Origin: Ptiloglossa arizonensis
Lineage: Eukaryota > Arthropoda > Insecta > Hymenoptera > Colletidae
Reading direction: 5' to 3'
Assembly (NCBI RefSeq): GCF_051014685.1
Contig: NW_027478538.1
Location: 248,001-312,000, forward strand
Length of the DNA: 64,000 nucleotides
This document shows, one piece after another, positions 22,850 through 32,940 of the stretch (position 1 is its first letter; the number at the start of each line of letters is the position of its first letter). Made by a program: the position numbers and the translations under genes. The notes beneath the pieces are model-generated. The model did no database searches. It saw only the letters and a list, made by a program, of their open reading frames with translations, and was not told where the DNA came from.

Positions 22850-23810
22850 TTCGTTTCTCCGTTTCTTTGTTCGTTTCTCCGTTTCTTTGTTCGTTTCTAC
22901 GTTTCTTTGTTCGTTTCTCCGTTTCTTTCTCCGTTTCTCCGTTTCTTTCTTCGTTTCTCCGTTTCTTTCTTCGTTTCTCCGTTTCTTTCTCCGTTTCTCC
23001 GTTTCTTTCTTCGTTTCTCCGTTTCTTTCTTCGTTTCTCCGTTTGTTTCTTCGTTTCTCCGTTTCCTTCTTCGTTTCTCCTTTCTTTCTTCGTTTCTCCA
23101 TTTATTTCTCCGTTTCTTTCTTCGTTTCTCCGTTTCTTTGTTCGTTTCTCCGTTTCTTTGTTCGTTTCTCCGTTTCTTTGTTCGTTTCTCCGTTTCTTTG
23201 TTCGTTTCTCCGTTTCTTTGTCCGTTTCTCCGTTTCTTTGTTCGTTTCTCCGTTTCTTTCTTCGTTTCTCCGTTTCTTTGTTCGTTTCTCCGTTTCTTTG
23301 TTCGTTTCTCCGTTTCTTTGTTCGTTTCTCCGTTTCTTTGTTCGTTTCTCCGTTTCTTTGTCCGTTTCTCCGTTTCTTTGTTCGTTTCTCCGTTTCTTTG
23401 TTCGTTTCTCCGTTTCTTTGTTCGTTTCTCCGTTTCTTTGTTCGTTTCTCCGTTTCTTTGTTCGTTTCTCCGTTTCTTTGTTCGTTTCTTCGTTTCTTTG
23501 TTCGTTTCTCCGTTTCTTTCTCCGTTTCTCCGTTTCTTTCTTCGTTTCTCCGTTTCTTTCTTCGTTTCTCCGTTTCTTTCTCCGTTTCTCCGTTTCTTTC
23601 TTCGTTTCTCCGTTTCTTTCTTCGTTTCTCCGTTTGTTTCTTCGTTTCTCCGTTTCCTTCTTCGTTTCTCCTTTCTTTCTTCGTTTCTCCATTTATTTCT
23701 CCGTTTCTTTCTTCGTTTCTCCGTTTCTTTGTTCGTTTCTCCGTTTCTTTGTTCGTTTCTCCGTTTCTTTGTTCGTTTCTCCGTTTCTTTGTCCGTTTCT
23801 CCGTTTCTTT
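22850..23810 (+). repeat. 591-bp tandem duplication
   Basis: Positions 22850-23220 match about 23441-23791. They share a GTTTGTTTC unit (23041 and 23632), a TTCCTTC unit, a shortened CTCCTTTCTTTCTTCG unit and a CCATTTATTTC unit. The shift is 591 bp at first and 571 bp after the loss of one monomer. Confidence 0.85.
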
Positions 23811-23889
23811 GTTCGTTTCTCCGTTTCTTTGTTCGTTTCTCCGTTTCTTTGTTCGTTTCTCCGTTTCTTTGTTCGTTTCTCCGTTTCTT

Positions 23890-24920
23890 TGTTCGTTTCT
23901 CCGTTTCTTTGTTCGTTTCTTCGTTTCTTTGTTCGTTTCTCCGTTTCTTTGTTCGTTTCTCCGTTTCTTTCTTCGTTTCTTCGTTTCTTTCTTCGTTTCT
24001 CTGTTTATTTATTCGTTTCTCCGTTTCTTTCTTCGTTTCTCTGTTTCTTTCTTCGTTTCTCCGTTTATATCTTCGTTTCTCCATTCATTTCTCCGTTTCT
24101 TTCTTCGTTTCTCCGTTTCATTATTCGTTTCTCCGTTTCTTTCTTCGTTTCTCCGTTTATATCTTCGTTTCTCCATTCATTTCTCCGTTTCTTTCTTCGT
24201 TTCTCCGTTTCATTCTTCGTTTCTCCGTTTCTTGCTTCGTTTCTTCGTTTCTTTCTTCGTTTCTCTGTTTATTTATTCGTTTCTCCGTTTCTTTCTTCGT
24301 TTCTCTGTTTCTTTCTTCGTTTCTCCGTTTATGTCTTCGTTTCTCCATTCATTTCTCCGTTTCTTTCTTCGTTTCTCCGTTTCATTCTTCGTTTCTCCGT
24401 TTCTTTCTTCGTTTCTCCGTTTCCTTGTTCGATTCTCCGTTTAGTTCTTCGTTTCTCCATTTATTTCCCCGTTTCTTTCTTCGTTTCTTCGTTTCTTTCT
24501 TCGTTTCTCCGTTTCTTTGTTCGATTCACCGTTTCTTTGTTCGTTTCTCCGTTTCTTTCTTTGTTTCTCCGTTTCTTTCTTCATGTCTCCGTTTATATCT
24601 TCGTTTCTCCGTTTCATTCTTCGTTTCTGCGTTTCATTCTTCGTTTCTCCGTTTCTTTCCTCGTTTCTCCGTTTCTTTGTTCGTTTCTCCGTTTCTTTGT
24701 TCGTTTCTCCGTTTCTTTCTTCGTTTCTCCGTTTCTTTGTTCGTTTCTCCGTTTATTTCTTCATTTCTCCATTTATTTCTACGATTCTCCGTTCCTATCT
24801 TCGTTTCTCCGTTTATTTGTTCGTGTCTGCATTTATTTCTCCGTTTCTCAGTTTCTTTGTTCGTTTCTTCGTTTCTTTGTTCGTTTCTCCGTTTCTTTGT
24901 TCGTTTCTCCGTTTCTTTCT
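23890..24920 (+). repeat. 1-kb block shared with 25714-26745, copy 1
   Basis: At a shift of 1824 bp the whole order of variants is kept, including GTTTAGTTC at 24439 (copy 2 of the TTTAGTTC block), a GTTTATGTC unit and cassette copy 7. Differences include TTGCTTCG at 24233 and GATTCACC at 24525. Confidence 0.87.
24751..24870 (+). repeat. 120-bp cassette, copy 7
   Basis: The diagnostic unit is at 24823, in the GATTC form. It is paired with copy 9 by the 1824-bp shifted duplication. Confidence 0.9.
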
Positions 24921-24979
24921 TCGTTTCTCCGTTTCTTTCTTCGTTTCTCCGTTTCATTCTTCGTTTCTCCGTTTCTTTC

Positions 24980-25402
24980 TTCGTTTCTCCGTTTCCTTGT
25001 TCGATTCTCCGTTTCTTTGTTCGTTTCTCCGTTTCTTTGTTCGTTTCTCCGTTTCTTTCTGCGTTTCTCCGTTTCTTTCTTCGTTTCTCCGTTTCTTTGT
25101 TCGTTTCTCCGTTTCTTTGTTCGTTTCTTTCTTCGTTTCTTTGTTCGTTTCTCCGTTTCTTTGTTCGTTTCTCCGTTTCTTTGTTCGTTTCTCCGTTTCT
25201 TTGTTCGTTTCTCCGTTTCTTTCTTCGTTTCTCCGTTTCTTTGCTCGTTTCTCCGTTTATTTCCTCATTTCTCCATTTATTTCTACGATTCTCCGTTCCT
25301 ATCTTCGTTTCTCCGTTTATTTGTTCGTGTCTGCATTTATTTCTCCGTTTCTCAGTTTCTTTGTTCGTTTCTTCGTTTCTTTGTTCGTTTCTCCGTTTCT
25401 TT
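24980..25402 (+). repeat. 0.42-kb block shared with 28184-28606, copy 1
   Basis: At a shift of 3204 bp both blocks share a TTTCTGCG unit, a dodecamer with no octamer before it (TTTCTTTCTTCGTTTC near 25128) and the TTCCTCATTTC form of the cassette. Confidence 0.85.
25255..25374 (+). repeat. 120-bp cassette, copy 8
   Basis: The diagnostic unit is at 25327. It has the TTCCTCATTTC form, shared only with copy 12. Confidence 0.9.
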
Positions 25403-25713
25403 CTTCGTTTCTCCGTTTCTTTCTTCGTTTCTCCGTTTCTTTCTTCGTTTCTCCGTTTCCTTCTTCGTTTCTCCGTTTCTTTCTTCGTTTCTCCATTTAT
25501 TTCTCCGTTTCTTTCTTCGTTTCTCCGTTTCTTTGTTCGTTTCTCCGTTTCTTTGTTCGTTTCTCCGTTTCTTTGTTCGTTTCTCCGTTTCTTTGTTCGT
25601 TTCTCCGTTTCTTTGTTCGTTTCTCCGTTTCTTTGTTCGTTTCTCCGTTTCTTTGTTCGTTTCTCCGTTTCTTTGTTCGTTTCTCCATTTCTTTGTTCGT
25701 TTCTCCGTTTCTT

Positions 25714-26745
25714 TGTTCGTTTCTCCGTTTCTTTGTTCGTTTCTTCGTTTCTTTGTTCGTTTCTCCGTTTCTTTGTTCGTTTCTCCGTTTCTTTCTTCGT
25801 TTCTTCGTTTCTTTCTTCGTTTCTCTGTTTATTTATTCGTTTCTCCGTTTCTTTCTTCGTTTCTCTGTTTCTTTCTTCGTTTCTCCGTTTATATCTTCGT
25901 TTCTCCATTCATTTCTCCGTTTCTTTCTTCGTTTCTCCGTTTCATTCTTCGTTTCTCCGTTTCTTTCTTCGTTTCTCCGTTTATATCTTCGTTTCTCCAT
26001 TCATTTCTCCGTTTCTTTCTTCGTTTCTCCGTTTCATTCTTCGTTTCTCCGTTTCTTTCTTCGTTTCTTCGTTTCTTTCTTCGTTTCTCTGTTTATTTAT
26101 TCGTTTCTCCGTTTCTTTCTTCGTTTCTCTGTTTCTTTCTTCGTTTCTCCGTTTATGTCTTCGTTTCTCCATTCATTTCTCCGTTTCTTTCTTCGTTTCT
26201 CCGTTTCATTCTTCGTTTCTCCGTTTCTTTCTTCGTTTCTCCGTTTCCTTGTTCGATTCACCGTTTAGTTCTTCGTTTCTCCATTTATTTCCCCGTTTCT
26301 TTCTTCGTTTCTTCGTTTCTTTCTTCGTTTCTCCGTTTCTTTGTTCGATTCTCCGTTTCTTTGTTCGTTTCTCCGTTTCTTTCTTTGATTCTCCGTTTCT
26401 TTCTTCATGTCTCCGTTTATATCTTCGTTTCTCCGTTTCATTCTTCGTTTCTGCGTTTCATTCTTCGTTTCTCCGATTCTTTCCTCGTTTCTCCGTTTCT
26501 TTGTTCGTTTCTCCGTTTCTTTGTTCGTTTCTCCGTTTCTTTCTTCGTTTCTCCGTTTCTTTGTTCGTTTCTCCGTTTATTTCTTCATTTCTCCATTTAT
26601 TTCTACGATTCTCCGTTCCTATCTTCGTTTCTCCGTTTATTTGTTCGTGTCTGCATTTATTTCTCCGTTTCTCAGTTTCTTTGTTCGTTTCTTCGTTTCT
26701 TTGTTCGTTTCTCCGTTTCTTTGTTCGTTTCTCCGTTTCTTTGTT
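25714..26745 (+). repeat. 1-kb block shared with 23890-24920, copy 2
   Basis: It carries GTTTAGTTC at 26263 and cassette copy 9. Private changes include GATTCACC at 26246 and TTTGATTC at 26384. The match ends at about 26745, where a CTCTGTTTATTTATTCG unit follows. Confidence 0.87.
26575..26694 (+). repeat. 120-bp cassette, copy 9
   Basis: The diagnostic unit is at 26647, 1824 bp from copy 7. GATTC form. Confidence 0.9.
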
Positions 26746-27034
26746 CGTTTCTCTGTTTATTTATTCGTTTCTCCGTTTCTTTCTTCGTTTCTCTGTTTCT
26801 TTCTTCGTTTCTCCGTTTGTTTCTTCGTTTCTCCGTTTCCTTCTTCGTTTCTCCGTTTATATCTTCGTTTCTCCATTTATTTCTCCGTTTCTCAGTTTCT
26901 TTGTTCGTTTCTTCGTTTCTTTGTTCGTTTCTCCGTTTCTTTCTTCGTTTCTTCGTTTCTTTCTTCGTTTCTCCGTTTCTTTGTTCGTTTCTCCGTTTCT
27001 TTCTTCGTTTCTCCGTTTCTTTGTTCGTTTCTCC

Positions 27035-27154
27035 GTTTATTTCTTCATTTCTCCATTTATTTCTACGATTCTCCTTTCCTATCTTCGTTTCTCCGTTTAT
27101 TTGTTCGTGTCTGCATTTATTTCTCCGTTTCTCAGTTTCTTTGTTCGTTTCTTC
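27035..27154 (+). repeat. 120-bp cassette, copy 10
   Basis: The diagnostic unit is at 27107, 23 monomers after copy 9. It has a private CTCCTTTCC change in the third monomer. Confidence 0.9.
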
Positions 27155-27654
27155 GTTTCTTTGTTCGTTTCTCCGTTTCTTTGTTCGTTTCTCCGTTTCT
27201 TTCTTCGTTTCTTCGTTTCTTTCTTCGTTTCTCCGTTTATTTCTTCGTTTCTCCGTTTCTATCTCCGTTTCTCCGTTTCTTTCTTCGTTTCTCCGTTTAT
27301 TTCTTCGTTTCTCCGTTTCTTTCTTCGTCTCTCCGTTTCTTTGTTCGTTTCTCCGTTTCTCCGTTTCTTTGTTCGTTTCTCCGTTTCTTTTTTCGTTTCT
27401 CCGTTTCTTTCTTCGTTTCTCCGTTTCTTTCTTCATTTCTCCGTTTCTTTCTTCGTTTCTCCGTTTCTTTCTTCGTTTCTCCATTTATTTCTCCGTTTCT
27501 TTCTTCGTTTCTCCGTTTCTTTCTTCGTTTCTCCGTTTCTTTGTTCGTTTCTCCGTTTCTTTGTTCGTTTCTCCGTTTCTTTGTTCGTTTCTCCGTTTCT
27601 TTGTTCGTTTCTCCGTTTCTTTCTTCGTTCCTCCGTTTCTTTGTTCGTTTCTCC

Positions 27655-27774
27655 GTTTATTTCTTCATTTCTCCATTTATTTCTACGATCCTCCGTTCCT
27701 ATCTTCGTTTCTCCGTTTATTTGTTCGTGTCTGCATTTATTTCTCCGTTTCTCAGTTTCTTTGTTCGTTTCTTC
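27655..27774 (+). repeat. 120-bp cassette, copy 11
   Basis: The diagnostic unit is at 27727, 31 monomers after copy 10. GATCC form, like copy 4. Confidence 0.9.
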
Positions 27775-28183
27775 GTTTCTTTGTTCGTTTCTCCGTTTCT
27801 TTGTTCGTTTCTCCGTTTCTTTCTTCGTTTCTCCGTTTCTTTCTTCGTTTCTCCGTTTCATTCTTCGTTTCTCCGTTTCTTTCTTCGTTTCTCCGTTTCC
27901 TTGTTCGATTCTCAGTTTATTTCTTCGTTTCTCCATTTATTTCTCCGTTTCTCCGTTTCTTTCTTCGTTTCTCCGTTTCTTTCTCCGTCTCTCCGTTTCT
28001 TTCTTCGTTTCTCCGTTTATTTCTTCGTTTCTGCGTTTCGTTGTTCGTTTCTCCGTTTCTTTGTTCGTTTCCCCGTTTTTTTGTTCGTTTCTCCGTTTCT
28101 TTCTTCGTTTCTTCGTTTCTTTCTTCGTTTCTCCGTTTATTTCTTCGTTTCTCCGTTTCTTTCTTCGTTTCTCCGTTTCTTTC

Positions 28184-28606
28184 TTCGTTTCTCCGTTTCC
28201 TTGTTCGATTCTCCGTTTCTTTGTTCGTTTCTCCGTTTCTTTGTTCGTTTCTCCGTTTCTTTCTGCGTTTCTCCGTTTCTTTCTTCGTTTCTCCGCTTCT
28301 TTGTTCGTTTCTCCGTTTCTTTGTTCGTTTCTTTCTTCGTTTCTTTCTTCGTCTCTCCGTTTCTTTGTTCGTTTCTCCGTTTCTTTGTTCGTTTCTCCGT
28401 TTCTTTGTTCGTTTCTCCGTTTCTTTCTTCGTTTCTCCGTTTCTTTGCTCGTTTCTCCGTTTATTTCCTCATTTCTCCATTTATTTCTACGATTCTCCGT
28501 TCCTATCTTCGTTTCTCCGTTTATTTGTTCGTGTCTGCATTTATTTCTCCGTTTCTCAGTTTCTTTGTTCGTTTCATCGTTTCTTTGTTCGTTTCTCCGT
28601 TTCTTT
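28184..28606 (+). repeat. 0.42-kb block shared with 24980-25402, copy 2
   Basis: It holds cassette copy 12. Here two dodecamers stand directly in tandem at about 28329-28352, a rare arrangement in this array. Confidence 0.85.
28459..28578 (+). repeat. 120-bp cassette, copy 12
   Basis: The diagnostic unit is at 28531. TTCCTCATTTC form, matching copy 8 through the 3204-bp shifted duplication. Confidence 0.9.
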
Positions 28607-29820
28607 GTTCGTTTCTCCGTTTCTTAGTTCGTTTCTCTGTTTATTTATTCGTTTCTCCGTTTCTTTCTTCGTTTCTCTGTTTCTTTCTTCGTTTCTCCGT
28701 TTCTTTCTCCGTTTCTCCGTTTCTTTCTTCGTTTCTCCGTTTATTTCTTCGTTTCTCCGTTTCTTTCTTCGTTTCTCCGTTTCTTTGTTCGTTTCCCCGT
28801 TTCTTTCTTCGTTTCTCCGTTTCTTTGTTCGATTCACCGTTTCTTTGTTCGTTTCTCCGTTTCTTTCTTTGTTTCTCCGTTTCTTTCTTCATGTCTCCGT
28901 TTATATCTTCGTTTCTCCGTTTCATTCTTCGTTTCTGCGTTTCATTCTTCGTTTCTCCGTTTCTTTCCTCGTTTCTCCGTTTCTTTCTTCGTTTCTCCGT
29001 TTATTTCTTCGTTTCTCCGTTTCTTTCTCCGTTTCTCCGTTTCTTTCTTCGTTTCTCCGTTTATTTCTTCGTTTCTCCATTTATTTCTCCGTTTCTCCGT
29101 TTCTTTCTTCGTTTCTCCGTTTCTTTCTTCGTTTCTCCGTCTCGTTCTTCGTTTCTCCGTTTATTTCTTCGTTTCTCCGTTTCATTCTTCGTTTCTCCGT
29201 TTCATTCTTCGTTTCTCCGTTTCGTTCTTCGTTTCTCCGTTTCCTTGTTCGATTCTCCGTTTACTTCTTCGTTTCTCCATTTATTTCCCCGTTTCTTTCT
29301 TCGTTTCTTCGTTTCTTTCTTCGTTTCTCCGTTTCTTTGTTCGTTTCTCCGTTTCTTTGTTCGTTTCTCCGTTTCTTTCTTCGTTTCTCCGTTTCTTTCT
29401 TCGTTTCTCCGTTTCTTTCTTCGTTTCTCCGTTTCTTTCTTCGTTTCTCCATTTCCTTGTTCATTTCTCCGTTTATTTCTTCGTTTCTCCATTTATTTCT
29501 TCGTTTCTCCGTTTCTTCCTTCGTTTCCCCGTTTCTTTCTTCGTTTCGACGTTTCTTTCTTCCTTTCTCCGTTTCTTTTTCGTTTCTGCGTTTCTTTCTT
29601 CGTTTCTCCGTTTCTTTGTTCGTTTCTCCGTTTGTTGCTCGTTTCTCCGTTTCTTTCTTCGTTTCTCCGTTTCTTTCTTCGTTTCTCCGTTTCTTTGTTC
29701 GTTTCTCCGTTTCTTTCTCCGTTTCTCGGTTTATTTCTTCGTTTCTCCATTTATTTCTCCGTTTCTCCGTTTCTTTCTTCGTTACTCCGTTTCTTTCTTC
29801 GTTTCTCGGTTTATTTCTTC
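28607..29820 (+). repeat. Plain satellite between cassette domain and octamer island
   Basis: Consensus, Y-type (GTTTATTTC) and Z-type (CCATTTATTTC) monomers with frequent octamer gains and losses. A GTTTGTTGCTCG unit at 29631 and a TTTCTTTTTCG unit at 29574 carry odd-length changes. Nothing other than satellite is seen. Confidence 0.75.
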
Positions 29821-30045
29821 GTTTCTCCATTTATTTCCCCGATTCTCCGTTTCATTCTTCGTTTCTCCGTTTCTTTCTTCGTTTATTCGTCTCTTTCATT
29901 GTTTCTCCGTTTCTTTCATCGTTTCTCCGTTTCTTTGTTCGTTTCTCCGTTTCTTTCTCCGTTTCTCGGTTTATTTCTTCGTTTCTCCATTTATTTGTCC
30001 GTTTCTCCGTTGCTTTCTTCGTTAGTCCGTTTCTTTCTTCGTTTC
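29821..30045 (+). repeat. Left flanking block of the octamer island
   Basis: It contains CCATTTATTTCCCCGATTC, a TTCGTCTCTTTCATTG unit, TTTCATCG and a CGGTTTATTTC unit. The same order recurs at 30849-31065. An octamer present here is missing there, so the shift goes from 1027 to 1019 bp. Confidence 0.83.
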
Positions 30046-30420
30046 TCCGTTTCTTTCTTCGTTTCTCTGTTTCTTTCATCGTTTCTACGTTTCTCCGTTT
30101 CTTTCTTCGTTTCTCCGTTTATATCTTTGTTTCTCCATTTATTTCTCCGTTTCTTTCTTCGTTTCTCCGTTTCATTCTTCGTTTCTCCGTTTCATTCTTC
30201 GTTTCTCCGTTTCTTTCTTCGTTTCTGCGTTTCTTTCTTCGCTTCTCCGTTTCTCTCTTCGTTTGTCCGTTTCTTTCTTCGTTTCTCCGTTTCTCTGTTC
30301 GTTTCTCCGTTTATTTCTTCGTTTCTCCATTTATTTCTCCGATTCTCCGTTTCTTTCTTCGTTTCTTAGTTTCTTTCTTCGTTACTCCGTTTCTTTCTTC
30401 GTTTCTCCGTTTCTTTCTCG

Positions 30421-30836
30421 GTTTCTCGGTTTCTCCGGTTCTCCGTTTCTCCGTTTCTCCGTTTCTCCGTTTCTCCGTTTCTCCGTTTCTCCGTTTCTCC
30501 GTTTCTCCGTTTCTCCGTTTCTCCGTATCTCCGTTTCTCCGTTTCCCGGTTTCTCCGTTTCTCCGTCTATCGGTTTCTCCGTTTCTCGGTTTCTCCGTTT
30601 CTCGGTTTCTCCGCTTCTCCGTTTCTCCGTCTCTCCGTTTCTCCGTTTCTCCGTTTCTCCTTTTCTCCGTTTCTCCATATCTCCGTTTCTCCGTTTCTCG
30701 GTTTCTCCGTTTCTCCGTCTCTCGGTTTCTCCGTTTCTCGGTTTCTCCGTTTCTCCGTCTCTCGGTTTCTCCGTTTCTCGGTTTCTCCGTTTATCCGTTT
30801 CTCGGTTTTTCCCTTTCTCCGTTTCTCCGTTTCAGC
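30421..30836 (+). repeat. Pure octamer tract, 52 x 8 bp
   Basis: The dodecamer module is absent. The sequence is 52 consecutive octamers of type GTTTCTCC with no indel: 416 bp, and every unit starts at 30421 plus a multiple of 8. Variants are GTTTCTCG, GTCTCTCG, GTCTATCG, ATATCTCC, GTTTATCC and GTTTCAGC. Outside this tract I saw octamers in tandem only as short runs. Either the octamer expanded by slippage or exchange, or this is a relic of an octamer-only stage. Confidence 0.95.
30677..30796 (+). repeat. 40-bp higher-order repeat inside the octamer tract (3 copies)
   Basis: Five-octamer groups start at 30677, 30717 and 30757. Each follows the pattern X, GTTTCTCC, GTTTCTCG, GTTTCTCC, then GTTTCTCC or GTTTATCC. 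X is ATATCTCC in the first group and GTCTCTCG in the other two. Confidence 0.85.
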
Positions 30837-30848
30837 GTTTTTTGTTCG

Positions 30849-31065
30849 TTTCTCCATTTATTTCCCCGATTCTCCGTTTCATTCTTCGTTTCTTTCTTCG
30901 TTTCTTCGTCTCTTTCATTGTTTCTCCGTCTCTTTCATCGTTTCTCCGTTTCTTTGTTCGTTTGTCCGTTTCTTTCTCCGTTTCTCGGTTTATTTCTTCG
31001 TTTCTCCATCTATTTCTCCGTTTCTACGTTTCTTTCTTCGTTACTCCGTTTCTTTCTTCGTTTCT
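30849..31065 (+). repeat. Right flanking block of the octamer island
   Basis: A second copy of 29821-30045, starting just after the octamer tract. It has the TTCGTCTCTTTCATTG unit at 30906 and GTCTCTTTCATCG at 30928. The octamer tract and about 375 bp of ordinary satellite therefore lie between two copies of one block. Confidence 0.83.
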
Positions 31066-31609
31066 CGGTTTATTTCTTCGTTTCTCCATTTATTTCTTCG
31101 TTTCTCCGTATCTTTCTTCGTTTCTCCGTTTCATTCTTCGTTTCTCCGTTTCATTCTTCGTTTCTCCGTTTCTTGGTTCGTTTCTCAGTTTATTTCTTCG
31201 TTTCTCCATTTATTTCTTCGTTTCTCCGTATCTTTCTTCGTTTCTCCATTTCTTTCTTCGTTTCTCCGTTTCTTTCTCCGTTTCTCGGTTTATTTCTTCG
31301 TTTCTCCGTTTATTTCTCCGTTTCTTCCGTTTCTTTGTTCGTTTCTCCGTTTCTTTGTTCGTTTCTCCGTTTCTTTGTTCGCTTCTCCGTTTCTCCATTT
31401 ATTTCTTCGTTTCTCCGTATCTTTCTTCGTTTCTCCGTTTCTTTGTTCGTTTCTCCGTTTATTTCTTCGTTTCTCCATTTATTTCTTCGTTTCTCCGTAT
31501 CTTTCTTCGTTTCTCCATTTCTTTCTTCGTTTCTCCGTTTCTTTGTTCGCTTCTCCGTTTCTTTCTCCGATTCTCGGTTTATTTCTTCGTTTCTCCATTT
31601 ATTTCTCCG
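31066..31609 (+). repeat. Satellite with GTATC/CATTTC phrase
   Basis: The phrase GTATCTTTCTTCG followed by CCATTTCTTTCTTCG appears at about 31227 and 31497, and becomes the core of the duplications downstream. A compacted unit CCGTTTCTTCCGTTTC lies at 31319. Only satellite is seen. Confidence 0.75.
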
Positions 31610-32940
31610 TTTCTCCGATTCTTTCTTCGTTACTCCGTTTCTTTCATCGTATCTCCGTTTCTTTCTTCGTTTCTCCGTTTCTTTCTTCGTTTCTCCGTTT
31701 CTTTCTTCGTTTCGTCTTTCTTTCTTCGAATCTCCGTTTCCTTGTTCCTTTCTCCGTTTAATTCTTCGTTTCTCCATTTATTTCTGCGTGTCTCCGCTTC
31801 TTTCTTCGTTTCTCCGATTCTTTGTTCGTTTCTCCGTTTCTTTGATCGTTTCTCCGTTTCTTTCTTCATGTCTCCGTTTCTCTCTCCGTTTCGCCGTTTC
31901 TTTGTTCGTTTCTCCGTTTATTTCTTCGTTTCTCCATTTATTTCTTCGTTTCTCCGTATCTTTCTTCGTTTCTCCATTTCTTTCTTCGTTTCTCCGTTTA
32001 TTTCTTCGTTTCTCCATTTATTTCTTCGTTTCTCCGTATCTTTCTTCGTTTCTCCATTTCTTTCTTCGTTTCTCCGTTTCTTTGTTCGTTTCTCCGTTTC
32101 TTTCTTCGTTTCTCCGTTTCTTTGTTCGCTTCTCCGTTTCTTTCTCCGATTCCCTGTTTATTTCTTTGTTTCTCCATTTATTTCTCCGACTCTCCGTTTC
32201 TTTCTTCGTTTCTTCGTTTCTTTCTTCGTTACTCCGTTTCTTTCTTCGTTTCTCCATTTCTTTCTTCGTTTCTCCGTTTCATTCTTCGTTTCTCCGTTTA
32301 TTTCTTCGTTTCTCCATTTATTTCTCCGTTTCTCCGATTCTTTCTTCGTTACTCCGTTTCTTTCATCGTATCTCCGTTTCTTTCTTCGTTTCTACGTTTC
32401 TTTCTTCGTTTCTCTGTTTCTTTCTTCGTTTCGTCGTTTCTTTCTTCGAATTTCCGTTTCCTTGTTCGTTTCTCCGTTTATTTCTTCGTTTCTCCACTTA
32501 TTTCTCCGTTTCTCCGTTTCTTTGTTCGTTTCTCCGTTTATTTCTTCGTTTCTCCATTTATTTCTTCGTTTCTCCGTATCTTTCTTCGTTTCTCCATTTC
32601 TTTCTTCGTTTCTCCGTTTATTTCTTCGTTTCTCCATTTATTTCTTCGTTTCTCCGTATCTTTCTTCGTTTCTCCATTTCTTTCTTCGTTTCTCCGTTTC
32701 TTTGTTCGTTTCTCCGTTTCTTTCTTCGTTTCTCCATTTCTTTGTTCGCTTCTCCGTTTCTTTCTCCGATTCTCTGTTTATTTCTTTGTTTCTCCATTTA
32801 TTTCTCCGACTCTCCGCTTCTTTCTTCGTTTCTTCGTTTCTTTCTTCGTTACTCCGTTTCTTTCTTCGTTTCTCCATTTCTTTCTTCGTTTCTCCGTTTC
32901 ATTCTTCGTTTCTCCGTTTATTTCTTCGTTTCTCCATTTC
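31610..32940 (+). repeat. 620/720-bp tandem duplication with paired 80-bp repeats
   Basis: About 31610-31760 matches 32330-32480 (shift 719-720 bp, sharing a TTTCATCGTATC unit and TTCTTCGAA). About 31911-32316 matches 32531-32936 (shift 620 bp). Within each copy an 80-bp, four-monomer repeat is itself doubled: 31911-31990 with 31991-32070, and 32531-32610 with 32611-32690. The 80-bp doubling therefore predates the larger one. Confidence 0.85.

Noticed and set aside
24634..25908. Minus-strand frames for Lys/Arg/Glu-rich repeats (longest 424 codons here)
   Set aside because: Many of the starts and stops come from the CCATTTATTTC variant, which reads TAAATG on the minus strand. There is no domain beyond the repeat, no unique sequence and no plausible promoter context.
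30421..30836. Octamer tract as a separate inserted element
   Set aside because: Its unit is the same octamer module found in every 20-mer, and its edges run smoothly into the array without target-site duplication or foreign sequence.
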